64,000 nt of DNA, taken from Galbula dea (lineage: Eukaryota; Chordata; Aves; Piciformes; Galbulidae). Position 1 is the stretch's first letter. The number at the start of each line of letters is the position of its first letter. The stretch covers positions 1,661,364 through 1,725,363 of the forward strand of contig VWZX01006203.1 of assembly GCA_013399015.1 (NCBI GenBank), given 5' to 3'. A model generated the notes under the pieces. The model was not told where the DNA came from, did not search any database, and saw only the letters and a list, made by a program, of their open reading frames with translations. A program made the translations under genes and the position numbers. Shown one piece after another: positions 22,801 through 34,100 of the stretch.

Positions 22801-25800
22801 TGTCATAGCTCGTGTTCTCCTTCTCGTTCTGGGGGTGCAGAGTGGGGGTCAGGCCCTGTGCACCTCAAGGCCTAGCACTGCCACCTGCTACCTCCACCTA
22901 CCTCCAGTGAGGACAAGCGGCTCCGCAGAGCCTCCACCTCCTTGCCCAGCTGCTCCTTCTCACCATCCCGCACTGCCAGCCGCTTCTCCAGCTCCTGGAT
23001 CTGTGGGGCAGGACACGGGCAGCAGGTTCCTCTCGCTCCCACCAGAGTCCTGAGAGCATCCCCAGCACCAGGTCACCGCAGAAAGCTGAGGCCACCTGTG
23101 ACCTCTGTGCTGGTCTCACCTGCTTCTCCATGGAGCGCAGGGAGCTCTCCTCCAGCTCAGCTTGCTACCAGGATACAGAGAGAAAACAGAGGGGTGAATG
23201 CTGTCCCCACCCCTCCTGTCCCCCCCACTCCCAAGGGACACAGTGACCTCTCCCCAGCGACCCTGCAGCTCACTGGTACCTCTCGTCTCTGCTTCTCCTG
23301 CTGCTCCAAGCCTCGGATCTTCTGCAAGAACTGGGCCCGCTCCTGCCGCAGCCGCACGATCTCCTCGTAGGCATCCCGGTCCTCCTGTGGATACATGGCC
23401 AAGCCTCAGGGCTAGGCACCACCAGCCCCTTCCCCACTATCCTCCTTCTCTGCTGCCCATCCTCAGCTGGGGGCTGTGGCAGGCTGAGCACAGGCAGGCT
23501 CCATGGCAGCTCTCCAGGTACCGCATGCCCCTGTGGCTGAGCCACGCTCTGGGGTGCACAGGGAGAGTTTTAACACCAGAGAGAGAAGGAAAGGCTCTGG
23601 CTGGGCCTGGACCCAGCACAACTCCCCAGGCAAGGGGGTTTGAGCCCCTAGAAAGGGCCTAACAGCCCCTGCCCTGCTGATGGCAGGGGCTTGAGGACTG
23701 AGGGACAAAGCCTCTGCTGCAGCTCAGGCCAGGACCATCACCTCCACTGCAGAGGTGGGTGAGGATGGAGAAGTTTGCCTGAGCCAGCCATGGCTTGGCT
23801 ACCTTGTGCCTGCCAAGGCAGGTATGGATGTGGGGACCCCTCTCTCACCTGGCTAGGGGTACCCAGGGGAGGCAGAGGAGCCTTCCTCTTCCTCGGGGTG
23901 CTGCTTTTGTCCCTGATGGATGACTGGCTGGGTGAAGATGTCTGTGGAGACACCAGGGCAGAAAGGACATCACATAGAAAGTGGCCTTACTCCTTCCTGG
24001 CCACCTTGGAGAGCCTCAGGGCTCCTGGGGCTGGGGCCAGGCCAGCCCTGAAGAGAGGTTGGTGGCCAGGCAGGCCCTTACCTGGGATGTCTGTTCAATT
24101 GATTCCTCTTCTGTGGGGCAGGGTGGGAGGGAAGAGAAATTGGGGAGGTTTAGGAGGTCATAGGGGTGGGCAGAGCAGGCAGAGCACACGTGGCTGCACC
24201 TCTGAATGTGCTCACACAGGGGTGGGCACGGGGGGTACAGGCACATACAGGTGCTCAGGGTGGGCCCTTGTGTGTACAAGGGGCACAGGGGCAGACAGAC
24301 AAACGTGGAGCTACCCCTGGATGTGTAGTTGGAGGGATGCACACACGTGTGCAGGCACAGGGAGACACATGCACACACAGACACGCACACACAACCACAC
24401 TGGCTGACACACACACAGGCACTTACACCCTCATGCTTGCAAACATGCATGAAGATGTATGTGCAAAGCATGTTCAGGCAGCAAGACAGATAACCGAGGC
24501 TCAGCACCACCTCCCAGCCCTCAGCTGGTGGCAGCATGACCAAAGGTACCCCAGCACCTAGGTGAAGGGTTCACATGCCCCCCAGCTTTGCTCAGCCCCT
24601 TCTAGCCAGGGCTTAGAGACAGCCCCGCCCCAAAGCACAGCTCAGCCCCTTCCAGCCAGGGCTTAGAGACAGCCCTGCCCCAAAGCAGCCTGATGCCCCT
24701 CCCTGAGGGTCCACCCCCTGGCCAAGGAGCACGAGGGTGGCACGGCTGCCTTACCACTGGCCCAGGACCGGCGCTGAGCAGCCTCTTGCAGGAAGTGCTG
24801 GATGAGAGCATTGCCTGTGGCCAGGCTGTAGTGTGCAGCATCGTGCCCTGTGGAGTCCACCACGGCCACCCGAGCACCAGCATTGACCAGCACCTCCACC
24901 GTCTCCACGCTGCCGCCCTCACAGGCCAGCATCAAGGCTGTCCTGAGGGAAATGGTGAGAGCAGAGGTGAGGAAGCCCATTCTCCCCATCTCTCTGTCTG
25001 CCCTTAGTCCTCCCACCAATGCACACTCACCTCCCCTGCAGGTCCCGGCTGTTGACAGCAGCACCACGGCGCAGCAGGTACCGGCACAGCTCCGAGTGGC
25101 TCATCTTGGCAGCGAGGATCAGCGGCGTGGAGCCATCCTGGGCAGGGCCGGGTTGGGTGAGGATGTGCAGACAAGGCTCAGACCTCCCCATTGGTCACAG
25201 CACTCCTGTTATCTCCTGGATTCTCCTGTCCCACTTCATGGTGTGTTTTCAGCCCAGGAGTCCCAGGTACTACCAGCTGCTGTGTTGCACCCTAGGAGCT
25301 GCTGTGTTGCACCCCAGGAGCTGCTGTGTTCCACCCCAGGAGCCGCTGTGTTCCACCCCAGGAGCTGCTGCATTTCAGAGACAGCCCCAGCCTGGCCCCC
25401 CACTGCTCTGCACAGCATGGCAGGGGGAGGAGCAGCGTGATCTCACCTTGTCCTTGATGTTCAGGGGAGCTTTGAAATCACAGAGGATCTCTGAGCAGGA
25501 GATGCAGCCGCTGACCGCTGGGGAGAAGGACAGAGGCTGGAGGCTCTGCTTCCCTTGGGGACAGGAGCAGGACAGGGCTGGCACTGTCCCACTACTCACC
25601 TGCGTGGTGCAGTGGTGTTCGGCCACTGCTGTCGGCCACATCCACAGGGCAGGAGGCCTGAGGGAGAGGACAGGGAACAGACAGAAAGAAAGCTCGAGTG
25701 GAACTGGCCCCGTGGCATGGTGGAGGGCTGGGAAGGTGGCAGGCAGAGCTGGGAACCACCACACCAACCAACACCACTGGTGAGGGAAGGGAATCATAAA

Positions 25801-28800
25801 AGATTTAAAGGAGAGCAGAGCCTGCAGGGCCCCTGCCTGTCAGCAGATCAAAATGCTGCTCTCTATGGGTGGGCAGAGCAAGGTGCTGCAGCTCCTGCAC
25901 ACCTCTTGGTCCTCACTGGGCCCTGCATGGCAAACCCTGCTCCCTTGGGGGCAGAAGGTAACAGAGAAGCACAGGCAGGACAGGAAAACCTTCCTGCGTG
26001 GGAAGGGCATGGGGTCAGAAGCACACAGGGCCACAAGGACACGGTTCACCTCCTTTCCAAGGGCTGTGCAGGAGCATCCAGATGTAGCTCAGGGGCTTAG
26101 CATGATGCTGAGGAGGAATGCTGAGCTCAGCATGGTTAAACTAGGCTCTAGGAAAGGTTTGGGTTGGATGAGACCTTAAAGGTCACCTAGTCCAACCCCC
26201 TGCAGTCAGCAGGGACATCTGCACCTAGGTCAGGTTGCTCACAGCCCCAGACAACCTGGCCTGGAATGGTTCCAGAGCTGGGACATCTCCCACCTCTCTG
26301 GGCAGCCTGGGACAGGCTCTCACCAGCCTCAGTGTGAAAAGGGAGTTCAAGGACAGAGAGGGCACTTCCCTGGCACAGCACCTTCCCAGTACCTGCAGCA
26401 GCTTGCTGACACACTGTGGGTGGCCATGCTTGGATGCCAGGTGCAAGGCAGTGTAACCTGGGGAGAGGGACAGAGACAGGTCAGAGAACAGACAGTCTGT
26501 GGCAGAGGAACCTCTTGGGTGACAGGCAGAGAACAGAGGGCACACAGGAGGATGTGCTGGGCTGGGGCTGAGCAGAATCATAGAACTATGAAATGGTTTG
26601 GGTAGGAAGGGACCTTAAAGGTCCAACTCCCTGCAGTCAGCAGGCACATCTGCAAACACAGAAGATTGCTCACAGCCCCAGACAACATGACCTGGGATGG
26701 TTCCAGGGATGGGACATCTCCCATCTCCCTTGGCAACCTGGGACAGGCTCTCACCACCCTCAGTGGAAAATATTTCTTCCTTCTATCTTGCCTAAATCTC
26801 CTCTTTCAGTTTCAAACCCTTGTTCTGTCCCAACAGGCCAGGCTAAAAAGTCTGTCCCTATCTTTCTGACAGGCCCTTTATGTCCTGAAAAGCTGCAACA
26901 AGGTCTCCCCAGGAACATCCCTATGAGCACCAGCAGCCAGTGCACAAGGCCCCTTAGGAAGCTGAGACAATTTACAGCCACCCCACTTCTGGCTGTCCCC
27001 TCTGTCCCCTCAGCCTCAACAGGCTGGCAGGGTGGGCACAAGCAGGGAGCACTAGTGGCTCCAGCTGGTCCATGACCTTAGCCAGGGGTGCATGGTGGCC
27101 ATGCCCTCACCTGAGCTATCCTTGGTCATGGCATCCACACCGTGAGCCAGCATGGCTTCCAAGCAGTCCACGTTCCCCCTCATGGCAGCCAGGTGGAACC
27201 TGCAGAGAGACCCAGGGCTCTCAGACTCATCTCCCCATGTCCCCAGCTTTGTTCCCTAGCCCTGTCTCCCTGCTATCCCAGGGCCCTGGGTCAGCACTCA
27301 CGCAGATTTGCCCTCTGAGTCCAGCTTAGTGGCCACCAAGCCCTTGCGGACGAGGAGAGATGTCACCCTCCCAGCATCGTTGTAGTCCACAGCTTGCAGG
27401 AGCTTCTCATCGTTCTTGGTCCAGTCCTGGCTCTGCAATGAAGCCAAGAGGAGGCTGTGATGGCTGAGCTGTCTCCAGGGACAGCTAGGGTGCCCTGCTG
27501 GGCTCAGGGCCCTGGCCTCATTCCCATCCCTGCTCTCTTCCACCCAACTCTGTCCCTTAGGGTTTCCATCTCTGGGCCAAACCTTTTCCTGGGTGCTGTG
27601 GTGTCTGGGAGGGGTTAGCTGGGAACAGCTGACTGGGCTGAGGATCCCCTTCACCCCCCACCAAGGCTGCAGCTCTCAGACCAGGAGATTTATGGAACTG
27701 CTCCAGTTTGGCTCTGGATGGGCCAGGCTATGCCTGGCGAGGATTTAAGGGTGAGCCAACACTGCCTGGTTGCCCCTGCCATACCCATGACCCCAGTGCT
27801 AAACAGAGCCAGCACCCAAGAGGTTCCTGAGCTCCATTCCCACCCAGGTCCCACAGTGAGCCCATTGCAAGCCCTGCTCCCTGCTGAGGAAGGGACAAAT
27901 CCAGGGTGAGCACAGCTGGCAGCAAGAGCAGGTCCCTTGGGATGGCTCCAGCCTCCCAGGGGTATACAAGGCACAAGACTGTCCCCACCCCTGCACAGGA
28001 ATGGGGCTGGATGGGGGCTCGCTGGCCCAGTGGTCCCACTCATCCCCACCCCACGGGAGTGACCCACAGTGGGACAGGACCAATATGGGATGCCCTAAGC
28101 TCACCCACAGCCCGTGACACAAACCCGAGCTCGCTGCAGTGGCAGCAGCAAGAAATGGATGTCACCTTTGGGGAGCCGCTTGCATCCTGCCCCTCACCAG
28201 CCTGGTGCCCAGTGCCAGGCACAGGACCTGTGCCACTGGGCCACCCTAGAGCCCCTGCAAGCCCCCTCCAGCCCTGCGGGGCCAAGGAACCCCATCCATG
28301 AACCAGTCTCCCAGGGTTAATGGGTAAACTGGGAGGGTGGTGCCTGCTCCACCCCAACACACCCTAGTCATGCAAGGACAAAGCAGCTTGGAGAAGACGC
28401 AGCCGAGCTCCAGGCTGGGGATGGAGCTAGAGGGGGTCCAGGTGGGGTGGGGAGGACACAGCTTACCCCGGAGGACGTGACCAGAGGGGACTGGAGATGG
28501 AGGACAGGGACGTACCGCGAAGGAGGCAGCGGCACAGAGGCAGATCTGCTTCATGGTGCTGAGGAGGCGGCGGGCAGCCATGCACCCCGAGCCCCCCGCC
28601 TGGCCGAGGACACCCTGGGGCTCCAGGCTGTGGACCCCAGACCCCAGCTCGCTCCAGCATCGCTGCCCGGGCGGGGGCCAGGTCCTGCCGCAGTGGGAGC
28701 CAGGATCCGCCTCCCTCCATCCCTCCGTCCCTCCTTCTTTCCCTCCCTTCTTCCCTCCCTCCTTAGCATCCAGAGCTCCAGGCGTGCTCCATCCCTGCCA

Positions 28801-30002
28801 CCGAGAGGGTATCAATGGTCCAGGCAGAGACCAGTACCCAGACTGGCCCTAGTTAAACTGGGAGGGGTTGGGGAAGGGAGCAGCTTCCCATCCCAGGCTC
28901 AAGGTGAGGAGCAGTGCACCCACAAACCGAGGGGATGAGCATCCTGCTGTCACCCAGCCCCTGCTGCTGAGAAGGGGCATGTGGGACCCTCGGCTCTGGG
29001 GGGCACAGACTTATCTTCCATCACAGCCCTGGGGCTGAGGGAGGGACAGGATCCTCTGCTTGCATCTCAGAGGCTCAGCGACCCCCCCCCCTTCCCTCAA
29101 GGAAGGAACCCCAAAATGCAAAGGGTCCCCAGGCAGCTGTCCCTGCAGAGCCCCAGGGACACAGGACAGCAGGAGCCTCTCACCCCTCCCTGCCCACAGA
29201 AGTGTCCAGGGCAGTGTGGGGAAACTGAGGCACAGAGCACCCCGAGTGGGACAGGTCTGCAGGCTCCATGTGAGAGGCTCTGACCTGTGTCCACGTGTCC
29301 CCAGCCATGTGTCCCCAGTGTACCTGTCCACCCAGTGCTGCCATGGGCACTGGGGACAGCACTGTCACCCTCTGCCCAGTGTGGAGGATGGTGAGAGCCT
29401 GTGGCCTTGTGCCAGGCTGGTGCTGAATAATTGAGGAGCATGGACATGCTGGTTCCCCTGGCTGTGGCAGCTGGAAAGCTGGCAGCCATCTCCAGGGAAG
29501 GGACAGGGAGGGGACCTGGGACCTGCTTCCCTCTCCCTGCTGCTGCCTTTCTTCCTTTGCTCAGCCCTGCTCCTAACAGCAGCCCTGGGAGCACCCTTGG
29601 GTGCACTGGGAGCTCGATCCCACCAGCCAGTGTGGCAGTGCTGACCTCCATGGGGCTGCTGCCCCCATGATGAGCAGCTACTCCATGCCCCAGGGCAGGT
29701 TGCCATGTCCCTGTGCACTGGGGACGTCCTGGGAAAGATCCCCTTGTCCTTATAACCCTGAGAAACTTGGTTCATCCCAGGCCAAGTCCCCATGTCCCTG
29801 TGAAACTTGGGACATGCTGGGGCAAGTCCCTGTGTTCCCATGGACATCCCAGGTCAGGTCCCCATGTCCCTGTGAAACCTGGGACATCCCAGGGCAGGTC
29901 CCCATGTCCTTGTGGACATCCCAGGGCAGATCCCCACATCCCCATGTCCCTGGAGATGGCACTCACGTCTGCCTTCTTGAACCTGGCCTTCAGGCTCTTC
30001 AT
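19871..30002 (-). CDS. ANKRD24: Ankyrin repeat domain protein 24 (RAI14-related ankyrin/coiled-coil scaffold)
   Basis: Nineteen coding exons (minus): 30002-29967, 27432-27302, 27199-27111, 26457-26393, 25657-25600, 25517-25447, 25137-25031, 24942-24755, 24111-24083, 23941-23849, 23384-23280, 23164-23120, 23000-22902, 22828-22756, 22651-22530, 22438-21197, 20416-20279, 20189-20124, 19948-19871. All phases join; 944 aa. It begins MKSLKARFKKAD, like RAI14. About five or six ankyrin repeats span residues 20-250 (e.g. SAFHLAAMRG, YTALHLASKHGH, TPLILAAKMSH, RTALMLACEGG). A basic patch TPRKRKAPLPP follows, then a coiled coil to near the C-terminus, mostly in one 1,242-nt exon with a poly-Ser run from a trinucleotide repeat. 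The end (LYRSHLLYAVQ...MDEDVQ) is the RAI14/ANKRD24 signature. The known role in hair cells is to tie stereocilia rootlets, with TRIOBP, to the membrane. Exon 22651-22530 uses a GC donor; one exon is only 29 nt. Confidence 0.95.
20738..21057 (+). repeat. CR1 LINE 3' fragment in ANKRD24 intron
   Basis: CR1 on the + strand, antisense to ANKRD24. It carries 'agcctcaagttgtgccaggg' and 'ggtttaggttggacatgagg', and is interrupted by an AC dinucleotide run at about 20,950-20,970. Confidence 0.9.
25262..25376. repeat. 22-bp tandem repeat in ANKRD24 intron
   Basis: About five copies of CCCAGGAGCTGCTGTGTTCCAC, with first copies differing at one or two bases. It lies in the intron between exons 25517-25447 and 25137-25031. 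Confidence 0.85.
25803..26139 (-). repeat. Copy A of a 340-bp segment fused to a CR1 3' region
   Basis: The minus strand of this segment is almost identical to + 59,341-59,700: by reading I count two differences, plus the boundaries. In both places it directly follows a CR1 3' region that has lost its octamer tail. The shared part ends at AGATTTAAAGGAGAGC here. It has no coding signature; the open frame across it is fortuitous. See findings. Confidence 0.8.
26140..26345 (-). repeat. CR1 3' region joined to copy A
   Basis: Minus-strand CR1 (reverse of 'gtgagcaacctgacctaggt' and 'ggttggactaggtgacc') that continues without a tail into the 340-bp segment. It is 5'-truncated at about 26,345, a different point from the 58.7-kb copy. 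Confidence 0.85.
26577..26920 (-). repeat. CR1 LINE 3' fragment in ANKRD24 intron
   Basis: Starts 'agaatcatagaactatgaaa', then 'gggaccttaaaggtcc', and reads through the same subfamily as the neighbouring 26.1-kb fragment. Orientation is sense to ANKRD24. The right end is approximate. Confidence 0.85.
28516..28554 (-). CDS. ANKRD24: Alternative first coding exon of ANKRD24
   Basis: A 39-nt exon reading MKQICLCAAASFA and ending in a good donor (GTACGT) in phase 0, so it joins exon 27432-27302 in frame just as the MKSLKARFKKAD exon does. The Cys-rich start differs sharply from the basic start of the other isoform and could change membrane attachment (inference). I recall a similar start in mammalian ANKRD24 isoforms. 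It implies a second promoter about 1.5 kb inside the gene. Confidence 0.75.
29690..29945. repeat. 40-bp-unit tandem repeat in ANKRD24 intron 1
   Basis: About six degenerate copies of AGGTCCCCATGTCCCTGTGA followed by AACCTGGGACATCCCAGGGC, in long (40) and short (about 34 bp) forms. It ends roughly 20 bp before the donor of the first coding exon. Confidence 0.8.
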
Positions 30003-30499
30003 GGCAGCTCCAGCCTCAGCCCTGTGGCACCTGGACAAGGGATGGCTGTGCTCGAGGGTCTCTCTGCCACCAGTATGAGCTCTGCCACCCCCAGCCCTGC
30101 TGCTCCTGGAGCCCTGTCCTCTCCTGCCGTGTCCCCACCAGCCGCAGCACCTGCAGAGGTGAGGACCTGACGCGAGGGAGTTGGGTTACAGCCTAGCTGC
30201 GGTTACAGCTGACAGCACCGAGCAGCGAAGGGGGGGGGCGAAGGGACAAGCTCTATTTGGGGAGGGGGGCTCCCTGCACCCCTGAAATGCCTAGGGACAG
30301 AGAGGCGAGGTGATGTGGCACAGCAGGGCCAGGCCTGGGTATTGGGGGTTAGGAACTGGAGAGGCGGTCTGAGGGCAGCAAGGCTGGGCTCCTTCTTGGG
30401 AGCCTGAGGCTGCAGGTAGTGTGGAGCACAGCTGGGTCCAGACCAGCTAGCACGCCCTGCACTTTCATGGCACCTCCAGCCATTCCTTGGTACATCCTA

Positions 30500-30905
30500 T
30501 CTTGACCTGCACATTTTACCCTTGCCTGGCACCCCCTGACCCTTCCTGGGCACAGACTGCCCTCTCCCAGCATCCACAGCCCTCTCCCAGCATCCACAGC
30601 CCTGTCCCAGCACCCTCTGCCCTTCCTTGGCATATCCTGTCTTTACCTGCACCCCCTTGCTCATCCCTGGGATCCTCTACCCCTCCCTGGCACCCACAGC
30701 CCTTGCCTAGCACCCACTGACTTACCCTAACACCCTCTGCCTTCGCTAGCACCCACAACTCTTCCCTGGTACCTCCTGCCCTTCCCTCACACCCACAGCT
30801 CCTGCCTGGCACCCATAGCCCTTCCCTTGTATCCTCTGCCCGTAGAAGCATCCCCTGCCCTTCCCTGGCACCCGCTGCCCGGCCCGGCACCCGCTGCCCT
30901 TCCTT
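30500..30905. repeat. 20-bp-like degenerate tandem repeat between ANKRD24 and SIRT6
   Basis: Loose repetition of CCTTCCCTGGCACCCACAGC across about 400 bp of the shared upstream region. It is C-rich on +. Confidence 0.75.
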
Positions 30906-30939
30906 CCCTGCCCTGTTCCACCCCGAAAGGTGCAGCCAA

Positions 30940-31114
30940 AGCCTGCCACAGTGAGGGCACTCATTCCCTCCTCGCCCGGCACAAAGATGGCGGCGGTAGC
31001 GTCCCGGCCCGCCCCGGCCCGGCCCTCCCCGGCCCGCCCCGCCGTCGCCTCCCCGCACGCTTCCGCCCGCCGCGGTGCTGGCAACAATGCTGGCTCTGGC
31101 GCCCGGGGCCGGCT
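30940..31114. promoter_or_regulatory. SIRT6/ANKRD24 head-to-head CpG promoter
   Basis: CpG-dense sequence directly before the SIRT6 start codon, with a canonical YY1 element AAGATGGCGG (30,984) and repeated GGCCCGCCCC-type Sp1 boxes. ANKRD24 starts 1.1 kb away on the other strand, and the same head-to-head arrangement exists in human, so shared regulation is plausible. Confidence 0.75.
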
Positions 31115-34100
31115 ATGGCGGTGAATTATGCGGCAGGGCTCTCGCCCTACTCGGACAAGGGCAAGTGCGGCCTCCCCGAGGTGAGCGCGGCGCGGCGAGG
31201 CCGGCTCCGGCCGGGAGGGTTCCCGTGGCAACCGGGCCCTCGGCTCCGGGGGATGTGCCGCGGGAAGGACGGCACCGGGGAGCCCTTTGTGTGTCCCGGG
31301 TACACCCCGTGGCTCCTTTTCAGGCCTACGGCTCCCTGCATATCTCCTCCAGGCCCAGCCGATGGCTCCCTCCTTGTCCCCCCCAGGCCTGGCCCATGGC
31401 TCCCTCTGTGTCCCCTCCAGGCCTATAGCTCTCTTCTTGTCTCCGCCAGGCCCAGCCCGTGGCTCCCTCCTTGTCTCCCTCAGGTGTAGCCCATGGCTCG
31501 TTCTTTGTATTTCCCAGGCCCAGCCCGTGGCTCCCTCCTCGTCTCTCTCAGGTCTAGCTCCTGGCTCCCTCCCCGTACCACCTATGCCCAGCCTATGGCT
31601 CCCTCCTTGTCCCACCCAGGCCTAGCCCATGGCTCCCTCCATGTCCCTCTCAAGCCCACTCCATGGTCTCCATGGCTCCTTCCATGTCCTCCCCCAGCCC
31701 CATGATTCCTGCCATGTTGTTCTCTAGGTCCAGCACTATCTTCCGTTTTTGTTCCCCCAGTTTCCCCAGCAGAGTCTCCAAGCTGTTTGGGGACCCTTTG
31801 TATTCCCCAGTAAGGATCCCCAGGGATGGGTCTGAGGGGCCTGGCCCAGGACCGTGGGGCTGAGCCCAGCTTCATGCCCCCAGCAGTACTGGGGAAACTT
31901 AAACCCGATTTAGGGGTGAGGGGACTGGGACATGCAGAAGCCTGTCCTGAGCCTGAGGAGGGTGTGAGGGGACAGGGGCATGCAGGGGCCTGTCCTCAGG
32001 AGACCAGGCTGGAGAAGCATCTCCCAGGAAGTTGTGTGGACCCACAGTCCTGTCCAGCAACAGCATACCCTTGTTCCCCACTTCCATGGCTTCCTGTCCC
32101 TTGGCCCTGTCCTGCCTGTGGAACTGGTGGCTGGGCTGGTGACAGCTGGAGCTGAGCACACGTGGGGTGGCACTGGGCTCACTCCTGTCCTGCTGCTGCC
32201 CAGCAGTGCCCTGGAGTCCAGCCACTTCTCTGGGTATTGGCTGCCTGTCAGTGAGAACATTAGGTGTGTTAAGCCCTTACCCTGCTGGAGGTGGTTTACA
32301 CCATGGTGTTGCTCTTTGATTAAATGCTTTGGTCATGTAGAAATGTGATAGCTTCTTCCTTTTAGTGGAGAAGAAAGAACTGTGGTTTACTGGGTCTGTA
32401 TGCTGGGGGGTAGGTAGGATCTGTCCTTACATCTCTCCATCCCCATGGTGGTGTGTCTCTTCTGCTCAGATCTTTGACCCACCAGAGGAGCTGGAGAGGA
32501 AGGTGCAGGAGCTGGCAGACTTGATCAGGAGTTCCTCCAACGTGGTGTTTCACACAGGGGCTGGAATCAGCACTGCCTCAGGGATTCCTGACTTCAGGTA
32601 AGGGCAGTGGGCAGCAGGTAGGGGGTTGAGAGGATGCCATCTTCTCTGAATCCATCCTGTAAAGCTCAGGACCTTGCTTCCTGCTTACCCCAGCCAGACC
32701 TGTGCCATTCCTCCTGCCTGCTCCTGGATCCTTTCCCCATTGCCCACCCCTCTGATGTGAAGCCATACCCACAGAAGCCTTGGGTGTGCTCTATCAGCCA
32801 CAACAATCCCTGCTGACCCACGACCTCCACTGGGCCATTCCTTGCTCATCCCCCACTAGCAGGGTTTGTGGGACATTTACAAAGTCCCTTTAGAGCCTGA
32901 GCTCTCAGTTCTCACCACTTCTGTCCCCACTGCTGCAGGGGACCCAATGGTGTCTGGACTATGGAAGAGAAGGGGCTCTCCCCAAAATTCGACACTACCT
33001 TTGAGAATGCCAGGCCCTCCAAGACTCACATGGCACTGCTGGGGCTGCAGAGAGTTGGCATCCTGAAATTCCTGGTCAGCCAGAATGTGGATGGGCTTCA
33101 TGTGAGATCTGGATTCCCACGGTACTGCCTCTCCTGCCCTGTCTTTGGGGCCCTTGAGCCTTTCCCAGCTGCTGCCACGTGGCTGTTCTGGGTGCTGGGA
33201 CCTTGACTGAAAGGGTTTGGTGCTGGAGGGCTTGGAGGTTGTCTGTCCTCTGAGAGGGGAAATGGAAAGTGGGATGCACTGGTGTGGGAAGGGGTAAACC
33301 ACAGAATCCTACAACTGTTTGGGTTGGAAAAGTCCTCTAAGGTCATCACATCCAAGCATTAACCAGCACTGCCAGGTCACCACTAAACCATGGCCTCAGC
33401 ACCACAGCTCCAGGGCTCTCCAGTCCCTTCAGGGATGGTGACTCCACCACTGCCCTGGGCAGCCTGGGCCAGGCCTGACAACTCTTTTGGGGAAGAAATT
33501 GCTCCTCATGGCCAACCTAAACCTCCCCTGGCACAACTTGAGGCTGTTTCCTCTTGTTCTATTGCATGTTCCTTGGCAGAAGAGCCCAACCCCCACCTGG
33601 CTCCAGCCTCCTCTCAGGCAGTTGCAGAGAGTGAGAAGGTCTCCCCTGAGCCTCCTCTTCTCCAGGCTAACCAAAGCCCAGTTCCCTCAGCTGCTCCTCA
33701 CAACACTTGTGCTCCAGACCCTTCCCCACCTTCCTTGCCCTTCTCTGGCCACACTCCAGCACCTCAGTGTCCTTCTGGCAGTGAGGAGCCCAAACCTGAC
33801 CCCAGGATTGGAGCTGTGGCCTCCCCAGTGCCTGGTCCAGGAGGCCAATCCCTGCCCTAGTCCTGCTGCCACCCTAGTGCTGCTCCAAGCCAGGATGCTG
33901 TTGGCTTTCTTGGCCACCTGGGCACTCTGCCTCATCTCCAGCTGCTGTCAGCCAGAACCTCCAGGTGATTTCCTGCCAGACAGCTTTCCAGCTTGAATTT
34001 AGAGAGGAGAGGCTGTGAAGCTGCAAGGGTGGCAAAGCAGGGAGAGAGACCCCAGCTGAAACTACTCTTGATTTACCAGCCATGGGTTCTGATTTCCTTG

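Noticed and set aside
25853..26179. 108-codon frame repeated at 59313-59720 (minus) as a possible duplicated gene
   Set aside because: The frame runs from unrelated sequence into CR1 and shows no domain. The duplication is better explained as a transposed DNA segment.
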